NCBI GenBank assembly: GCA_035550075.1
Contig: DASZQG010000025.1
Location: 24,051-88,050, forward strand
Source: AWTP1-13 sp035550075
Lineage (GTDB): Bacteria > Pseudomonadota > Alphaproteobacteria > Rhizobiales > Hyphomicrobiaceae
Direction of reading: 5' to 3'
Length of the DNA: 64,000 nucleotides
Shown: piece by piece, positions 1 through 8,349 of the stretch
Layout: the number at the start of each line of letters is the position of its first letter
Numbering within the stretch: position 1 is the first letter of the stretch
Made by a program: the position numbers and the translations under genes
The notes under the pieces: model-generated
What the model saw: the letters and a program-made list of their open reading frames with translations, nothing else
Databases searched by the model: none
Told to the model about the DNA's origin: nothing

Positions 1-1823
1 ACCCGATCGAAGCGGACGCCTCGGTCAAAATCGTGACGCGCACCGATCCGGAAGCGCTGGAGCTGATCCGCCACGATGCCGCGCACGTGATGGCGGAAGC
101 CGTGCAGGGTCTGTGGCCTGGTACACAGGTGACAATCGGCCCGGTGATCGAGAACGGATTTTTCTACGATTTCGCAAAACAGGAGCCGTTTCATCCCGAG
201 GACCTGGCGCGGATCGAGGCCCGCATGCGCGAGATCATCAAGCGGGACGCGCCCTTCACGAAGGAATTCTGGAGCCGAGACCAAGCCAAGAGATACTTCC
301 GCGACAAGGGCGAGCTGTTCAAGGTCGAGCTGGTCGACGCCATCCCCGAGGGCGAGGATCTCAAGGTCTACAAGCAGGGCGAATGGCTCGACCTGTGCCG
401 CGGTCCGCACATGACCTCTACGGGGCAGATCGGCACCGCGTTCAAGCTGACGAAGTTTGCCGGCTCCTACTGGCGCGGCGACCACAACAGGCCGCAGCTT
501 CAGCGCGTCTACGGCACCGCATGGGCGACGCAGGCCGAGCTCGATACCTACCTCCACCAGCTTGAGGAGGCCGAGAAGCGCGACCACCGCAAGCTCGGGC
601 GCGAGATGGACCTGTTCCACTTCCAGGAGGAGGGCCCCGGCGTCGTGTTCTGGCACCCCAAGGGCTGGGAGCTGTTCCAGACCCTCATCAACTACATGCG
701 CCGCCGCCAGAACGCCGCCGGCTATCGCGAGGTCAACGGCCCGCAGATTCTCGACAAGTCGCTGTGGGAGACCTCAGGGCACTGGGAGACCTTCCGCGAG
801 AACATGTTCACGACGGTGACCGAGGACGAGCGCGAGTTCGCCATCAAGCCGATGAACTGTCCCGGCCACATCCAGATTTTCAAGCACGGCCTGCGCTCCT
901 ATCGCGAGCTGCCGTATCGGGTGGCGGAATTCGGCATCGTGCATCGCTACGAGCCCTCTGGTGCCCTGCACGGGCTCATGCGGGTGCGCGGCTTCACGCA
1001 GGACGACGCCCACATCTTCTGCAGCCACGACCAGCTTGCGGATGAGTGCCTGAAGATCAACGATCTGATCCTGTCGATCTACCGCGACTTCGGTTTCGAG
1101 GAAGTGGTCGTGAAGCTCTCGACCCGGCCCGAAAAGCGGGTGGGAGCCGACGAGCTGTGGGATCGGGCGGAAGCGGACATGTCCGCCGTCCTGAAACAGA
1201 TCGCGGCGAAGTCGGGCGGCAAGATCAAGACCGGCATCAACCCGGGCGAAGGCGCGTTCTACGGCCCCAAGTTCGAGTACGTGCTGCGCGACGCGATCGG
1301 GCGCGACTGGCAGTGCGGGACGACCCAGGTCGACTTCAACCTGCCGGGCCGCTTCGGCGCCTTCTACATCGACGCCGACGGCGAGAAGAAGACGCCGGTA
1401 ATGATCCACCGTGCCATCTTCGGCTCGATGGAACGGTTCACCGGCATCCTGCTGGAGAACACGGCGGGGCATTTGCCTCTGTGGCTGGCGCCCGTGCAGA
1501 TCAAGGTGTGCACCATCGTCTCGGATGCGGATACCTATGCCGAGGAGGTGCTGGCCCTGCTTAGGGCGGCGGGACTGCGCGCCGAGATCGACCTGCGCAA
1601 CGAGAAGATCAACTACAAGGTGCGCGAACACTCGCTTGCCAAGGTGCCGGTGATGCTGGTCGTCGGCAAGCGCGAAGCCGACGAGCGCACGGTGTCCATT
1701 CGCCGTCTCGGCAGCCAGCAAAGCGAGGTGCAGTCGCTCGACCAGGCGCTGGCCGCCCTGCGCGAGGAGGCGGTGCCGCCGGATCTGCGCCGCGCGGGCT
1801 CGGGCGAGGTGGCAGCAGCCTAG
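1..1823 (+). CDS. thrS: Threonyl-tRNA synthetase, 5'-truncated by the window edge
   Basis: The enzyme charges tRNA-Thr with threonine in the cytoplasm. The reading frame is open from the first bases of the window, so the start and most of the N-terminal TGS domain lie outside; about 607 residues are visible against a usual length near 640-660. The editing domain shows RHDAAH and CRGPH. The catalytic core has the zinc cysteine in PMNCPGH, class II motif 2 around HRYEPSGALHGLMRVRGF, and motif 3 in HRAIFGSMERF. The anticodon-binding domain forms the end (VCTIVSD onward). A perfect 11-bp hairpin follows the stop by 12 bases. The next gene is convergent. Confidence 0.97.
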   Translation, partial: PIEADASVKIVTRTDPEALELIRHDAAHVMAEAVQGLWPGTQVTIGPVIENGFFYDFAKQEPFHPEDLARIEARMREIIKRDAPFTKEFWSRDQAKRYFRDKGELFKVELVDAIPEGEDLKVYKQGEWLDLCRGPHMTSTGQIGTAFKLTKFAGSYWRGDHNRPQLQRVYGTAWATQAELDTYLHQLEEAEKRDHRKLGREMDLFHFQEEGPGVVFWHPKGWELFQTLINYMRRRQNAAGYREVNGPQILDKSLWETSGHWETFRENMFTTVTEDEREFAIKPMNCPGHIQIFKHGLRSYRELPYRVAEFGIVHRYEPSGALHGLMRVRGFTQDDAHIFCSHDQLADECLKINDLILSIYRDFGFEEVVVKLSTRPEKRVGADELWDRAEADMSAVLKQIAAKSGGKIKTGINPGEGAFYGPKFEYVLRDAIGRDWQCGTTQVDFNLPGRFGAFYIDADGEKKTPVMIHRAIFGSMERFTGILLENTAGHLPLWLAPVQIKVCTIVSDADTYAEEVLALLRAAGLRAEIDLRNEKINYKVREHSLAKVPVMLVVGKREADERTVSIRRLGSQQSEVQSLDQALAALREEAVPPDLRRAGSGEVAAA

Positions 1824-1835
1824 CCCGGGCGCAAT

Positions 1836-1861
1836 GAGGTTCCGGCATCCGCCGGAACCTC
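1836..1861. terminator. Hairpin between convergent thrS and propeller gene
   Basis: An 11-bp perfect stem (GAGGTTCCGGC and its complement) with an ATCC loop fills the gap between two convergent stop codons. No long T-run follows on either strand, so it may work bidirectionally or only stabilise 3' ends. Confidence 0.55.
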
Positions 1862-1867
1862 TGCGGG

Positions 1868-3037
1868 TCAGTGCTCGGCGGTGCGGATGCCGGCCGGGCC
1901 GCCGTTCACCTTGATGGTTCCGGTCTTCTTCAGGGTCCTGCCGTTGAAGCTCAGAACGTCGAGCGCCTTTTCCAGCATCGACTGAGCCAGCAGCGTTTTG
2001 CCGTTCTTGCTCCACACCACGCCCTGCGTCCAGCCGCCGACTTTGGCCTGGGCCACGAGGCTGAGCTTGGTCCCTTTGACGCTGAAGATCTGGACCAGCC
2101 CGTGGTCGTGATAGGCGGGATGCTTCTTGGGCCGCGCCGACCCGTTCTGGATCGTGACGGCGACGTACTTTCCATCGGGGGAGAAGGTGGCGCCTTCCGG
2201 AATCTGCCCGACGTTGATGGCTGAGACCACGCGCGGCGGCTTCATCTTCAGATCGACAACACTGACGATGTCGTTATCGCCCTGTCCTCCGCCCTGGTTG
2301 GTGAGTACGGCAACCGTCCCCCCGCGATTGATGGTGATGCTGTAGGGCCGGATGCCGGCCGACATGAAAAGCTTGGTGTCGGTCACCTTGCCGCCATCGA
2401 CAGTAAGCTCGGAAATGCGGTGGTCGCCGTCGCGGGTGACGAAGGCGCGTTTGCCGTCGGGGGTGAAGGCGACATGGCTCGGCCCGGCCTTGGCGTTCCC
2501 GAAGTCGATCTTGCCGGCGACGCTGACGGTGGTGCCGGAGACCGTGAGGATGGACACGGTGCCGTCCCCGCGGTTGGCAACCAGCGCCAGCTTGCCGTCG
2601 GGACTGAATGAGACGCCCGCGGGCGCAGCGCCAACCTCAACGGTGCCGACGACCGCGGCCGGCTTGGCCTTGAGATTGATGATCGTCAGGCGGTTGTCGC
2701 TCGTGGTCTTTTTCGGGTCGGCAGGATCGACCTTGGTCGAGGCTACGATCAGGGCGAGGCTCTCATCCGGCGCAATCGCCACGCTCTGCGGCGGACCGAC
2801 GACCGAACCAGGAGCCTGGACCTCGCCGAGCACCCTTGGCGGAGAAACGCCGAGGTCGATGATGGTGGCGGTATCGGCAGGCGGGTTCTGCACGATCTGG
2901 TTCGCGCCATCGACGTTGACGACCTTGTTATCATTTGAGGAGACCGCAATCTGCGCGTCGGCGACGACGGGCAGCAGCATCAGGGGTGCGCATAACGCGA
3001 GCGCGCGGGCGCTCATCCGCAGGCGATGAGTGTGCAT
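1868..3037 (-). CDS. Secreted YVTN-type beta-propeller repeat protein
   Basis: The product is 389 aa. The start at 3037 is chosen because GGGAGA lies at a good distance before ATG and because it gives a clean signal peptide (hydrophobic stretch ending in VVADAQ, about residues 12-32). The mature part is a run of blades of the form SFSPDGKLALVANRGDGTV, TFSPDGKYVAVT and VAFTPDGKRAFVTRDGD, which is the YVTN/lactonase-like seven-bladed propeller pattern. Such proteins act in the periplasm; the ligand or enzyme activity cannot be read from the sequence. No catalytic residues typical of 6-phosphogluconolactonase are recognisable, so I leave the function open. It appears to be monocistronic. Confidence 0.85.
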   Translation of the reverse strand: MHTHRLRMSARALALCAPLMLLPVVADAQIAVSSNDNKVVNVDGANQIVQNPPADTATIIDLGVSPPRVLGEVQAPGSVVGPPQSVAIAPDESLALIVASTKVDPADPKKTTSDNRLTIINLKAKPAAVVGTVEVGAAPAGVSFSPDGKLALVANRGDGTVSILTVSGTTVSVAGKIDFGNAKAGPSHVAFTPDGKRAFVTRDGDHRISELTVDGGKVTDTKLFMSAGIRPYSITINRGGTVAVLTNQGGGQGDNDIVSVVDLKMKPPRVVSAINVGQIPEGATFSPDGKYVAVTIQNGSARPKKHPAYHDHGLVQIFSVKGTKLSLVAQAKVGGWTQGVVWSKNGKTLLAQSMLEKALDVLSFNGRTLKKTGTIKVNGGPAGIRTAEH

Positions 3038-3186
3038 GGACGTTTTCTCCCGCTCGGCATGTTTTGGAGAGTAATGGCAGCCGCGCCGAGCCTGCGGCTT
3101 GGGTGTACGACGATCCTCAGTACCCGCAATGTAGGCCCGCACACTAGCGCGGGCCGCAGGTGCTGGGAAAGCCGGTCGGCGGCTGC

Positions 3187-3648
3187 TCAGCCGCGCCCGC
3201 GATAGGGCGCGACGCCTTGCTCGGGGAGCCACACGTCCTTTGGGAGGTTGCCCACCTGCCAGAACACGTCGATGGGAATCCCGCCGCGGGGATACCAGTA
3301 GCCGCCAATGCGCAGAAAATGCGGGGCCAGAACCTCGGCGAGCCGTTTGCCGATGGCGACGGTGCAGTCCTCGTGGAAGGCGCCACGGTTGCGGAACGAG
3401 GCGAGGTAAAATTTCAGTGATTTGGATTCCACCAGCCACGCCTTCGGCACGTAGTCGATGACCAAGTGCGCGAAGTCTGGCTGGCCGGTCACGGGACACA
3501 GCGTGGTGAACTCGGGTGTTGTGAAGCGCGCGACGTAGTGCGCATCGGGATGCGGATTGGCGATGCGGTCGAGCACCGCCTCTTCAGGGCTCGCGGGAAT
3601 CTGCGCGGACCGGCCGAGGAGGCCCGGCGGGGAGGCCTTGCGTGCCAC
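3187..3648 (-). CDS. queF: NADPH-dependent 7-cyano-7-deazaguanine reductase
   Basis: QueF reduces the nitrile preQ0 to preQ1 in queuosine biosynthesis. The 153-aa length is that of the short, single-domain QueF type. The catalytic cysteine is in TTLCPVTGQPDF and the family signature continues as VESKSLKFYLASFRNRGAFH, which holds the NADPH-binding segment. The C-terminal part (YWYPRGGIPIDVFW) is also typical. The GTG at 3648 is the best start because it sits directly before the conserved N-terminus; longer in-frame starts exist at 3687 and 3702. It is divergent from a probable queuosine-precursor transporter 168 bp away. queC lies 20 kb downstream. Confidence 0.93.
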   Translation of the reverse strand: MARKASPPGLLGRSAQIPASPEEAVLDRIANPHPDAHYVARFTTPEFTTLCPVTGQPDFAHLVIDYVPKAWLVESKSLKFYLASFRNRGAFHEDCTVAIGKRLAEVLAPHFLRIGGYWYPRGGIPIDVFWQVGNLPKDVWLPEQGVAPYRGRG

Positions 3649-3720
3649 GTCAGGTTCTCTGCCGGCAGCGCGGGCGTGGCGTGCAACGCGCCGCGTTCCC
3701 ATGGAAGGGTCGAAGCATGT

Positions 3721-3776
3721 AGAACGTCCCATGTTGGAAATGCATGGGGCACATGGGTAGGGGCGTCGCGGCGTCT
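3721..3776. promoter_or_regulatory. Inverted repeat in the queF/transporter divergent gap
   Basis: CCCATG and CATGGG flank a 9-base spacer near 3729-3749, and a further ACATGGG follows. The gap serves two divergent genes of one pathway, so this could be an operator or an RNA hairpin. I tried to fit preQ1-I and preQ1-II aptamer patterns and could not. Confidence 0.25.
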
Positions 3777-3815
3777 GTCAAGCGCGCCGAGAAGCCCGTC
3801 CGGATCGGGGGACGC

Positions 3816-4523
3816 ATGCAAGGACCGCCGCGCCAATACCGCTATTTCGATTTCGTGATGGTGGCCTTCGTGGTCGTCCTGGTGTGCTCGAACCTGATCG
3901 GTCCAGCCAAGATCGCCACGGTTAACCTGCCGTTCTGGGGACCGTTCGTCTTCGGCGCCGGCGTACTGTTCTTCCCCATCTCCTACATCTTCGGGGACGT
4001 ACTGACCGAGGTGTACGGCTATGCCCGTGCACGCAAGGTGATCTGGTCTGGTTTTGCCGCGCTGATCTTCGCCTCGGTGATGGCCACCGTCGTTGTCGCG
4101 CTGCCGCCGGCACCGTTCTGGAAGCACCAGGATGCTTACGAGGTCGCGTTCGGCAACGCCTGGCGCATCGTTGCCGCCTCCATGACGGCCTATTTCTGCG
4201 GCGAGTTCGTCAATTCCTACGTGCTGGCAAAGATGAAGATCATGACCGCCGGCCGCTGGCTGTGGACCCGTACGATCGGTTCCACCATCGCCGGCGAGGC
4301 CGTCGACTCCGCGATCTTCTATCCGCTGGCGTTCTACGGCACCGGCATCATTCCCAACGATGCGCTGCCGCTGGTGATGGTGGCGCAATTCATCACCAAG
4401 ACCATGGTCGAGGTGGTGTTCACGCCGGTCACCTACCTGGTGGTCGGTTTTCTCAAGCGGGCGGAGCACGAGGATTATTACGACCGCGACACCGACTTCA
4501 ATCCGTTCAGACTTGAAACCTGA
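3816..4523 (+). CDS. yhhQ: Queuosine precursor transporter, YhhQ/QPTR family
   Basis: This integral membrane protein (235 aa from the ATG at 3816, which has GGGG just upstream) is expected to import preQ0 or preQ1 across the inner membrane. About six hydrophobic segments are visible. Family marks include VVLVCSNLIGPAKI near the N-terminus, PISYIFGDVLTEVYGYARAR after the second segment, and GSTIAGEAVDSAIFYP with the two conserved acidic positions. An upstream ATG at 3744 would add 24 unlikely, Arg-rich residues. Its position back-to-back with queF supports the role. Having both a transporter and queC/queF suggests salvage plus synthesis. Confidence 0.9.
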   Translation: MQGPPRQYRYFDFVMVAFVVVLVCSNLIGPAKIATVNLPFWGPFVFGAGVLFFPISYIFGDVLTEVYGYARARKVIWSGFAALIFASVMATVVVALPPAPFWKHQDAYEVAFGNAWRIVAASMTAYFCGEFVNSYVLAKMKIMTAGRWLWTRTIGSTIAGEAVDSAIFYPLAFYGTGIIPNDALPLVMVAQFITKTMVEVVFTPVTYLVVGFLKRAEHEDYYDRDTDFNPFRLET

Positions 4524-4545
4524 TCCTTCGGGAGGAAGGCCGCGA

Positions 4546-4785
4546 CTACAGCCGGGGGCGTCCGCCCTGCTGCCACATCAGGTAGGCCATGGTCACCACC
4601 GCGGTCAGCACCATCGTCCCGAGAATGTCCGGGCGTCCGATGAAGGCATACCAGAGATTGAAGCCGTAGGCGGGGCTGCCGCGCGCGACCAGGAAGGTGT
4701 TGACGACGACGATGATGAAGACCACCGCGGCGGTCAGCGCGATGGCGGCCGCGACATCGAGTGTTTTGCGCATCACGGGCGACAT
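4546..4785 (-). CDS. Small two-helix membrane protein of unknown function
   Basis: The protein has 79 aa and two clear membrane segments (about residues 10-32 and 48-68, separated by a GSPAYGFNLWYAF loop). A strong ribosome binding site, AGAAGGGGGT, precedes the ATG by five bases, which is the main reason to accept it as real. It is convergent with the queuosine transporter gene, 22 bp apart. I do not recognise the family. Confidence 0.7.
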   Translation of the reverse strand: MSPVMRKTLDVAAAIALTAAVVFIIVVVNTFLVARGSPAYGFNLWYAFIGRPDILGTMVLTAVVTMAYLMWQQGGRPRL

Positions 4786-4951
4786 GGGACACCCCCTTCT
4801 TTTTTAGCCCCGGCCTCTTGGAGGCATCGCATACGCGCTGGACGCGCGAGCGAAGGCCCCTCGGTCGAGCGTAAGCACACGCTAATGCGATTCGGCGGCG
4901 CAGGTTGGAAGTACATGGCTGGGCAGGGGGTTAAGGGAACCCAGGCCCGCG

Positions 4952-5209
4952 TCAGGCCGGCAGCGCCCACGACATCATGCGGCCGATCGCGAACGCACCG
5001 GCGCACGCGAGGCATCCTGCCGTGAGGTTCACCAGGCCGCCGAGCACGGGGACGTGGAAGGTGACCGCACCGTCGAGGCGGGGATGCAGGTGGTCATGGT
5101 CGGTGAGCATCAGGAGAGCGACGGCGCCCGTTCCCAGCAGCCAGAACCACCACGGCCCCTGACCGAAGCCGACAAGCATCGTCGCAAGGATCGAAAGATA
5201 AACCAGCAC
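4952..5209 (-). CDS. Small membrane protein of unknown function
   Basis: The protein has 85 aa with a GTG start preceded by GGAGAG. It has two or three hydrophobic segments (residues 2-20, 22-37 and 56-80) and a central histidine-rich stretch, LTDHDHLHPRLDG, that could bind a metal. It follows argE on the same strand after 108 bp and might be read through from the metZ-apaG-argE transcript. I do not recognise the family. Confidence 0.6.
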   Translation of the reverse strand: MLVYLSILATMLVGFGQGPWWFWLLGTGAVALLMLTDHDHLHPRLDGAVTFHVPVLGGLVNLTAGCLACAGAFAIGRMMSWALPA

Positions 5210-5317
5210 GGGCGCTCTCCGTCGTGAAGCGCCGGGCGTGTGGCGTGAGTCGGCAAATCGTGTAAAGCGAGGGCGGGCGGCGTTGGGGATGTCCTGTGGA
5301 CGGGAGGGCGCGAACCT

Positions 5318-6481
5318 CTAGCGGGCGCAGGCCCAGTCACCCAGCCGGTCCAGAAACCGAAGGCATTTCTCAAGCTCGCTAATGCGCAGGAACTCGTTGG
5401 GCGTGTGTGCCTGCGCAATGTCTCCCGGCCCGCACACCACCGCCGGTGCGCCGCCGGCCTGGAACAGGCTCGCTTCCGTCGCGTAGCAGACCGCGTGGGT
5501 TTCGTTCTGCTCTGCTAGTCGGAATGCCAGCGGCACGATCTCCGCATCCGTGTCCACGGAGAAGGCCGGAACCTCGTTGGTGATGCCGATCTTCACCCCG
5601 GCTTCGGGCGCCAGCCGCCGCATTTCCGCGATGCATTGCTCCTCGGCGAACTGCCGCAGCCGCTGGTCCCAAGGGGCGGCATCGAAGCCGGGCAGACGCC
5701 GGATCTCCCAGCCGAACGTGCATGTGATCGGCACGATGTTCGAGGCCGTGCCGCCGGCGATTTCGGTGATCTGCAACGTATTGAAGGGCGGATCGAAGCG
5801 CGGGTCTGGCGGCAAGGCCTTCAGCTCGGCTTCCATCCGTTCGAGTTCGCCGATCAGGCGCCCCGCGTAGGTGATGGCGTTGACGCCCAGGTGCGGCATC
5901 GCCGAGTGCGCGGGCTTTCCCGTCACCTCCACGCGCCAGCGCATCGGGCCCTTGTGCGCGTTCACGACGCTCATGGTGGTCGGTTCGCCAACGAACACCA
6001 TGCGCGGCAGCGGCAGGCGCTTGCCGAATTCGGCGATCATCGGCCGCACACCCGTGCAGCCCACTTCCTCGTCGTAGGAGAAAACGATGTGGATTGGCAC
6101 GCTGAGCGCGCGCGCCTTGAAGCGCGGCGTCATCGCCAGCACGCAGGCGAGATAGCCTTTCATGTCGCAGGTGCCGCGGCCGTACAGCTTGCCATCGCGT
6201 TCCACCATCGTGAACGGATCGGTATCCCAGCTCTGGCCAGTGACGGGAACGACATCGGTATGCCCCGACAGGCCGATGCCGGGCACGTCTCGCGGCCCGA
6301 TGGTTGCGAACAAGCTCGCCTTCTGCCCATCCGCGGTCGGCACCAGCGTGCTTTCTATCCCGAGCACGCGCAGATAGTTCTGCACGAAGGTGATGATGGG
6401 GATGTTGGTCTTGTGGCTGGTGGTGTCGAAGGCGACGAGACGCGCCAGCAGCTCCTTCGCGGTGGTCAGCTCGGCGCTCAT
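5318..6481 (-). CDS. argE: Acetylornithine deacetylase
   Basis: ArgE removes the acetyl group from N-acetylornithine in arginine synthesis. The 387-aa M20-family metallopeptidase has the first metal ligand in LSGHTDVVPV, the bridging Asp in YGRGTCDMKG, the catalytic Glu pair in FSYDEEVGCTG, a ligand in VGEPT and the last His in AQAHTPNEF. The dimerisation domain sits between about residues 180 and 290. The ATG is eight bases after the apaG stop, so the gene is the third one of metZ-apaG-argE. M20 members with similar motifs (DapE, CPG2) are alternatives, but the overall sequence fits the ArgE type best. Confidence 0.9.
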   Translation of the reverse strand: MSAELTTAKELLARLVAFDTTSHKTNIPIITFVQNYLRVLGIESTLVPTADGQKASLFATIGPRDVPGIGLSGHTDVVPVTGQSWDTDPFTMVERDGKLYGRGTCDMKGYLACVLAMTPRFKARALSVPIHIVFSYDEEVGCTGVRPMIAEFGKRLPLPRMVFVGEPTTMSVVNAHKGPMRWRVEVTGKPAHSAMPHLGVNAITYAGRLIGELERMEAELKALPPDPRFDPPFNTLQITEIAGGTASNIVPITCTFGWEIRRLPGFDAAPWDQRLRQFAEEQCIAEMRRLAPEAGVKIGITNEVPAFSVDTDAEIVPLAFRLAEQNETHAVCYATEASLFQAGGAPAVVCGPGDIAQAHTPNEFLRISELEKCLRFLDRLGDWACAR

Positions 6482-6489
6482 GCCATCCT

Positions 6490-6882
6490 CTAGTTCACGC
6501 TGCGCTGGGCGTGCGGGCTGTCGAGCGAGAAGGCGGGGATTGCCACGTTGATAAGTTCGCCCGTCTCGGTCGTCATCTGGTAGCTCCCGACCATGATGCC
6601 GGAGGGCGTCTCCAGCGGGCAGCCCGAGGTGTAGCGGAACGACGTGCCTGGCCGAAGCACCGGCGTCTGACCCACCACGCCGGGGCCGCGCACCTCCTCC
6701 GTGCGCCCGAGAGCGTCGGTGATGCGCCAGTGGCGCGAGCGAAGCTGCACTGTCTCCTCGCCTTCGTTGGTGATGTCGATCGTGTACGCCCAGAAGTAGC
6801 GCCCTTCCTCGGGCGAGGACTCCTCTTCCAGGTATTGCGGAACTACGCGCACACGAATGCTGCGGCTTACCGCCTCGTACAT
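6490..6882 (-). CDS. apaG: Co2+/Mg2+ efflux-associated protein ApaG
   Basis: ApaG is a small single-domain beta-sandwich protein of poorly defined function. At 130 aa it has the normal family length. Typical features are the start VSRSIRVRVVPQYLEEES, then YFWAYTIDITNEGEETVQL, and the core GVVGQTPVLRPGTSFRYTS followed by PSGIMVGSYQM. It lies 26 bp after metZ and 8 bp before argE on the same strand and is therefore probably under the same SAM-dependent leader. No oddities. Confidence 0.95.
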   Translation of the reverse strand: MYEAVSRSIRVRVVPQYLEEESSPEEGRYFWAYTIDITNEGEETVQLRSRHWRITDALGRTEEVRGPGVVGQTPVLRPGTSFRYTSGCPLETPSGIMVGSYQMTTETGELINVAIPAFSLDSPHAQRSVN

Positions 6883-6908
6883 GACTGCGCACCGGGAACG
6901 TGGTGACT

Positions 6909-8123
6909 TCAGCCGATCTTAGTGGCGTGCAGCCCCCGGTCAATGTCGGCGACAAGATCCGCCGCCGATTCCAGCCCGACCGAGAGGCGCAGCAGCCCGT
7001 CGGTGATGCCAAGTTCCGCGCGCGCCTCGGGCTTCAGCCGCTGGTGGGTGGTGGTGGCGGGATGGGTGATCAGGCTCTTTGCGTCTCCGAGGTTGTTGGA
7101 GATTGCAATCAGCTGCAGCGCATTGAGGAAGCGGAACGCCGCCGCCTTGCCGCCCGCAAGCTCGAAGGTGACGATCTGCCCGTTGCCCGCCATCTGCCGC
7201 TTCGCCAGCGCAGCCTGCGGATAATCCGGCCGCCCGCAGTAGATCACGCGCGACACCTCTTTGCGGCCCGCCAGGTGATCAGCGATCTTGCCCGCCGTTT
7301 CGCATTGGGCGCGCACGCGCAGCGGCAGCGTCTCGAGACCCTTCAGCATCACCCAGGCGTTGAAGGGGCTGAGGGAGGGGCCGGTGTGCTTCATGAAGGG
7401 ATGAAGGTGATCTTTGACGTAGGCCTCCGAGCCGAGCACGATGCCGCCGAGACAGCGGCCCTGGCCATCGATGTGCTTGGTGGCAGAGTAGACGACGACA
7501 TCGGCGCCGTGCTTGAGCGGCCGCTGCAGGACTGGGGTGGCGAACACGTTATCGACCACCACCCGCGCGCCCGCTGCGTGCGCGATCTCCGACACGGCAG
7601 CAATGTCGACGAGGTCAAGCGACGGGTTGGCCGGCGTCTCGAAGAAGACGGCCTTGGTATTGGGCCGCATGGCCTTTTCCCAGGCGGTAAGGTCGCGGCC
7701 GTCAATGAGGGTGGCGGCGATGCCGAAGCGCTGACACAGGTCCTCCACCACGTAGCGGCACGAGCCGAACAGGGCGCGCGCGGCAACCACGTGATCGCCG
7801 GCCTTCAGGAAACAGAGCAAGGACGAGGTAACGGCGGCCATGCCGGTGGCGGTGGCGCGGGCGGCCTCGGCACCTTCCAGCAGCCGCATGCGTTCCTCGA
7901 ACATGGCGACGGTGGGATTGGCATACCGGCTGTAGATGAAGCCGGCTTCGCTCTTGAAGCGTTCCTCGGCCTGCTCGGCGGAGTCGTAGACATAGCTCTG
8001 GGTGAGGAACAGCGCCTCGGACGTCTCGGCGAACTGGGAGCGCAGCGTGCCCCCATGCACGAGCAAGGTCTCGGGGCTCCAGCGCTCCGCGTCGGGCCTG
8101 CTGTTTGCGGATTTGTCGGTCAT
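6909..8123 (-). CDS. metZ: O-succinylhomoserine sulfhydrylase
   Basis: MetZ makes homocysteine directly from O-succinylhomoserine and sulfide. The protein has 404 aa and belongs to the Cys/Met metabolism PLP enzymes. The PLP lysine is in YSATKHIDGQGR. Other marks are SRYANPTV, ATATGMAAV, FFETPANPSLD and the C-terminal SLGDAKSLITHPA-like stretch (here NLGDAKSLITHPATTTH). The ATG at 8123 is chosen over a longer frame to 8261 because AAGGAG stands 7 bases upstream and because the longer frame would run through a terminator and the riboswitch. It heads the metZ-apaG-argE operon. Cystathionine gamma-synthase is the main alternative; the riboswitch context favours MetZ. Confidence 0.93.
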   Translation of the reverse strand: MTDKSANSRPDAERWSPETLLVHGGTLRSQFAETSEALFLTQSYVYDSAEQAEERFKSEAGFIYSRYANPTVAMFEERMRLLEGAEAARATATGMAAVTSSLLCFLKAGDHVVAARALFGSCRYVVEDLCQRFGIAATLIDGRDLTAWEKAMRPNTKAVFFETPANPSLDLVDIAAVSEIAHAAGARVVVDNVFATPVLQRPLKHGADVVVYSATKHIDGQGRCLGGIVLGSEAYVKDHLHPFMKHTGPSLSPFNAWVMLKGLETLPLRVRAQCETAGKIADHLAGRKEVSRVIYCGRPDYPQAALAKRQMAGNGQIVTFELAGGKAAAFRFLNALQLIAISNNLGDAKSLITHPATTTHQRLKPEARAELGITDGLLRLSVGLESAADLVADIDRGLHATKIG

Positions 8124-8157
8124 CGCGCGCTCCTTGCCTGCACCCCCGGCAGGCCAC

Positions 8158-8197
8158 AAAAAAACCGGCTCACGTGTAGTGCCGCTTGGCAGCCGGC
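8158..8197 (-). terminator. Intrinsic terminator in the metZ leader, competing with a second stem
   Basis: On the minus strand CCGGCT pairs with AGCCGG around a 20-base loop and is followed at once by seven T. It lies 20 bases after the SAM-II aptamer and 35 bases before metZ. A second 6-bp stem, CTCACG (8197-8202) with CGTGAG (8169-8174), shares bases with the terminator arms, so the two cannot form fully together. This looks like a terminator/antiterminator choice. Confidence 0.85.
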
Positions 8198-8216
8198 GTG
8201 AGACGGGTCGCGCGCG

Positions 8217-8270
8217 GCCTTTTAGCGACTTGTTTTGCGTGGCTGCAAGCCGGCCGGCCAAATCACCACG
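8217..8270 (-). promoter_or_regulatory. SAM-II riboswitch aptamer upstream of metZ
   Basis: Read on the minus strand, CGTGGTGATTT opens the element and CCACG closes the P1 helix. The conserved TTGCA lies just before the 3' arm of P1, and the downstream pseudoknot strand ends in GTCGCTAAAAGG. These are the conserved blocks of the SAM-II class known from alphaproteobacterial met genes. Binding of S-adenosylmethionine should turn off metZ-apaG-argE. The presence of an intrinsic terminator next to it suggests transcriptional rather than only translational control. Confidence 0.93.
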
Positions 8271-8282
8271 TATGCAACGGGG

Positions 8283-8310
8283 ATTATCGCTTCCCGCGCC
8301 TTGGCGTCAA
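8283..8310 (-). promoter_or_regulatory. Sigma-70-type promoter of the metZ operon
   Basis: On the minus strand TTGACG (8305-8310) and GATAAT (8283-8288) are separated by 16 bp. The expected start of transcription is near 8276, only a few bases before the SAM-II aptamer. Confidence 0.75.
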
Positions 8311-8349
8311 CACCCCAATCGTCTAGACGGGCGCGAAAGGAGATCAGGT

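Noticed and set aside
3649..3815. A preQ1 riboswitch ahead of the queuosine transporter
   Set aside because: I could not find the conserved blocks of class I or II preQ1 aptamers on either strand.
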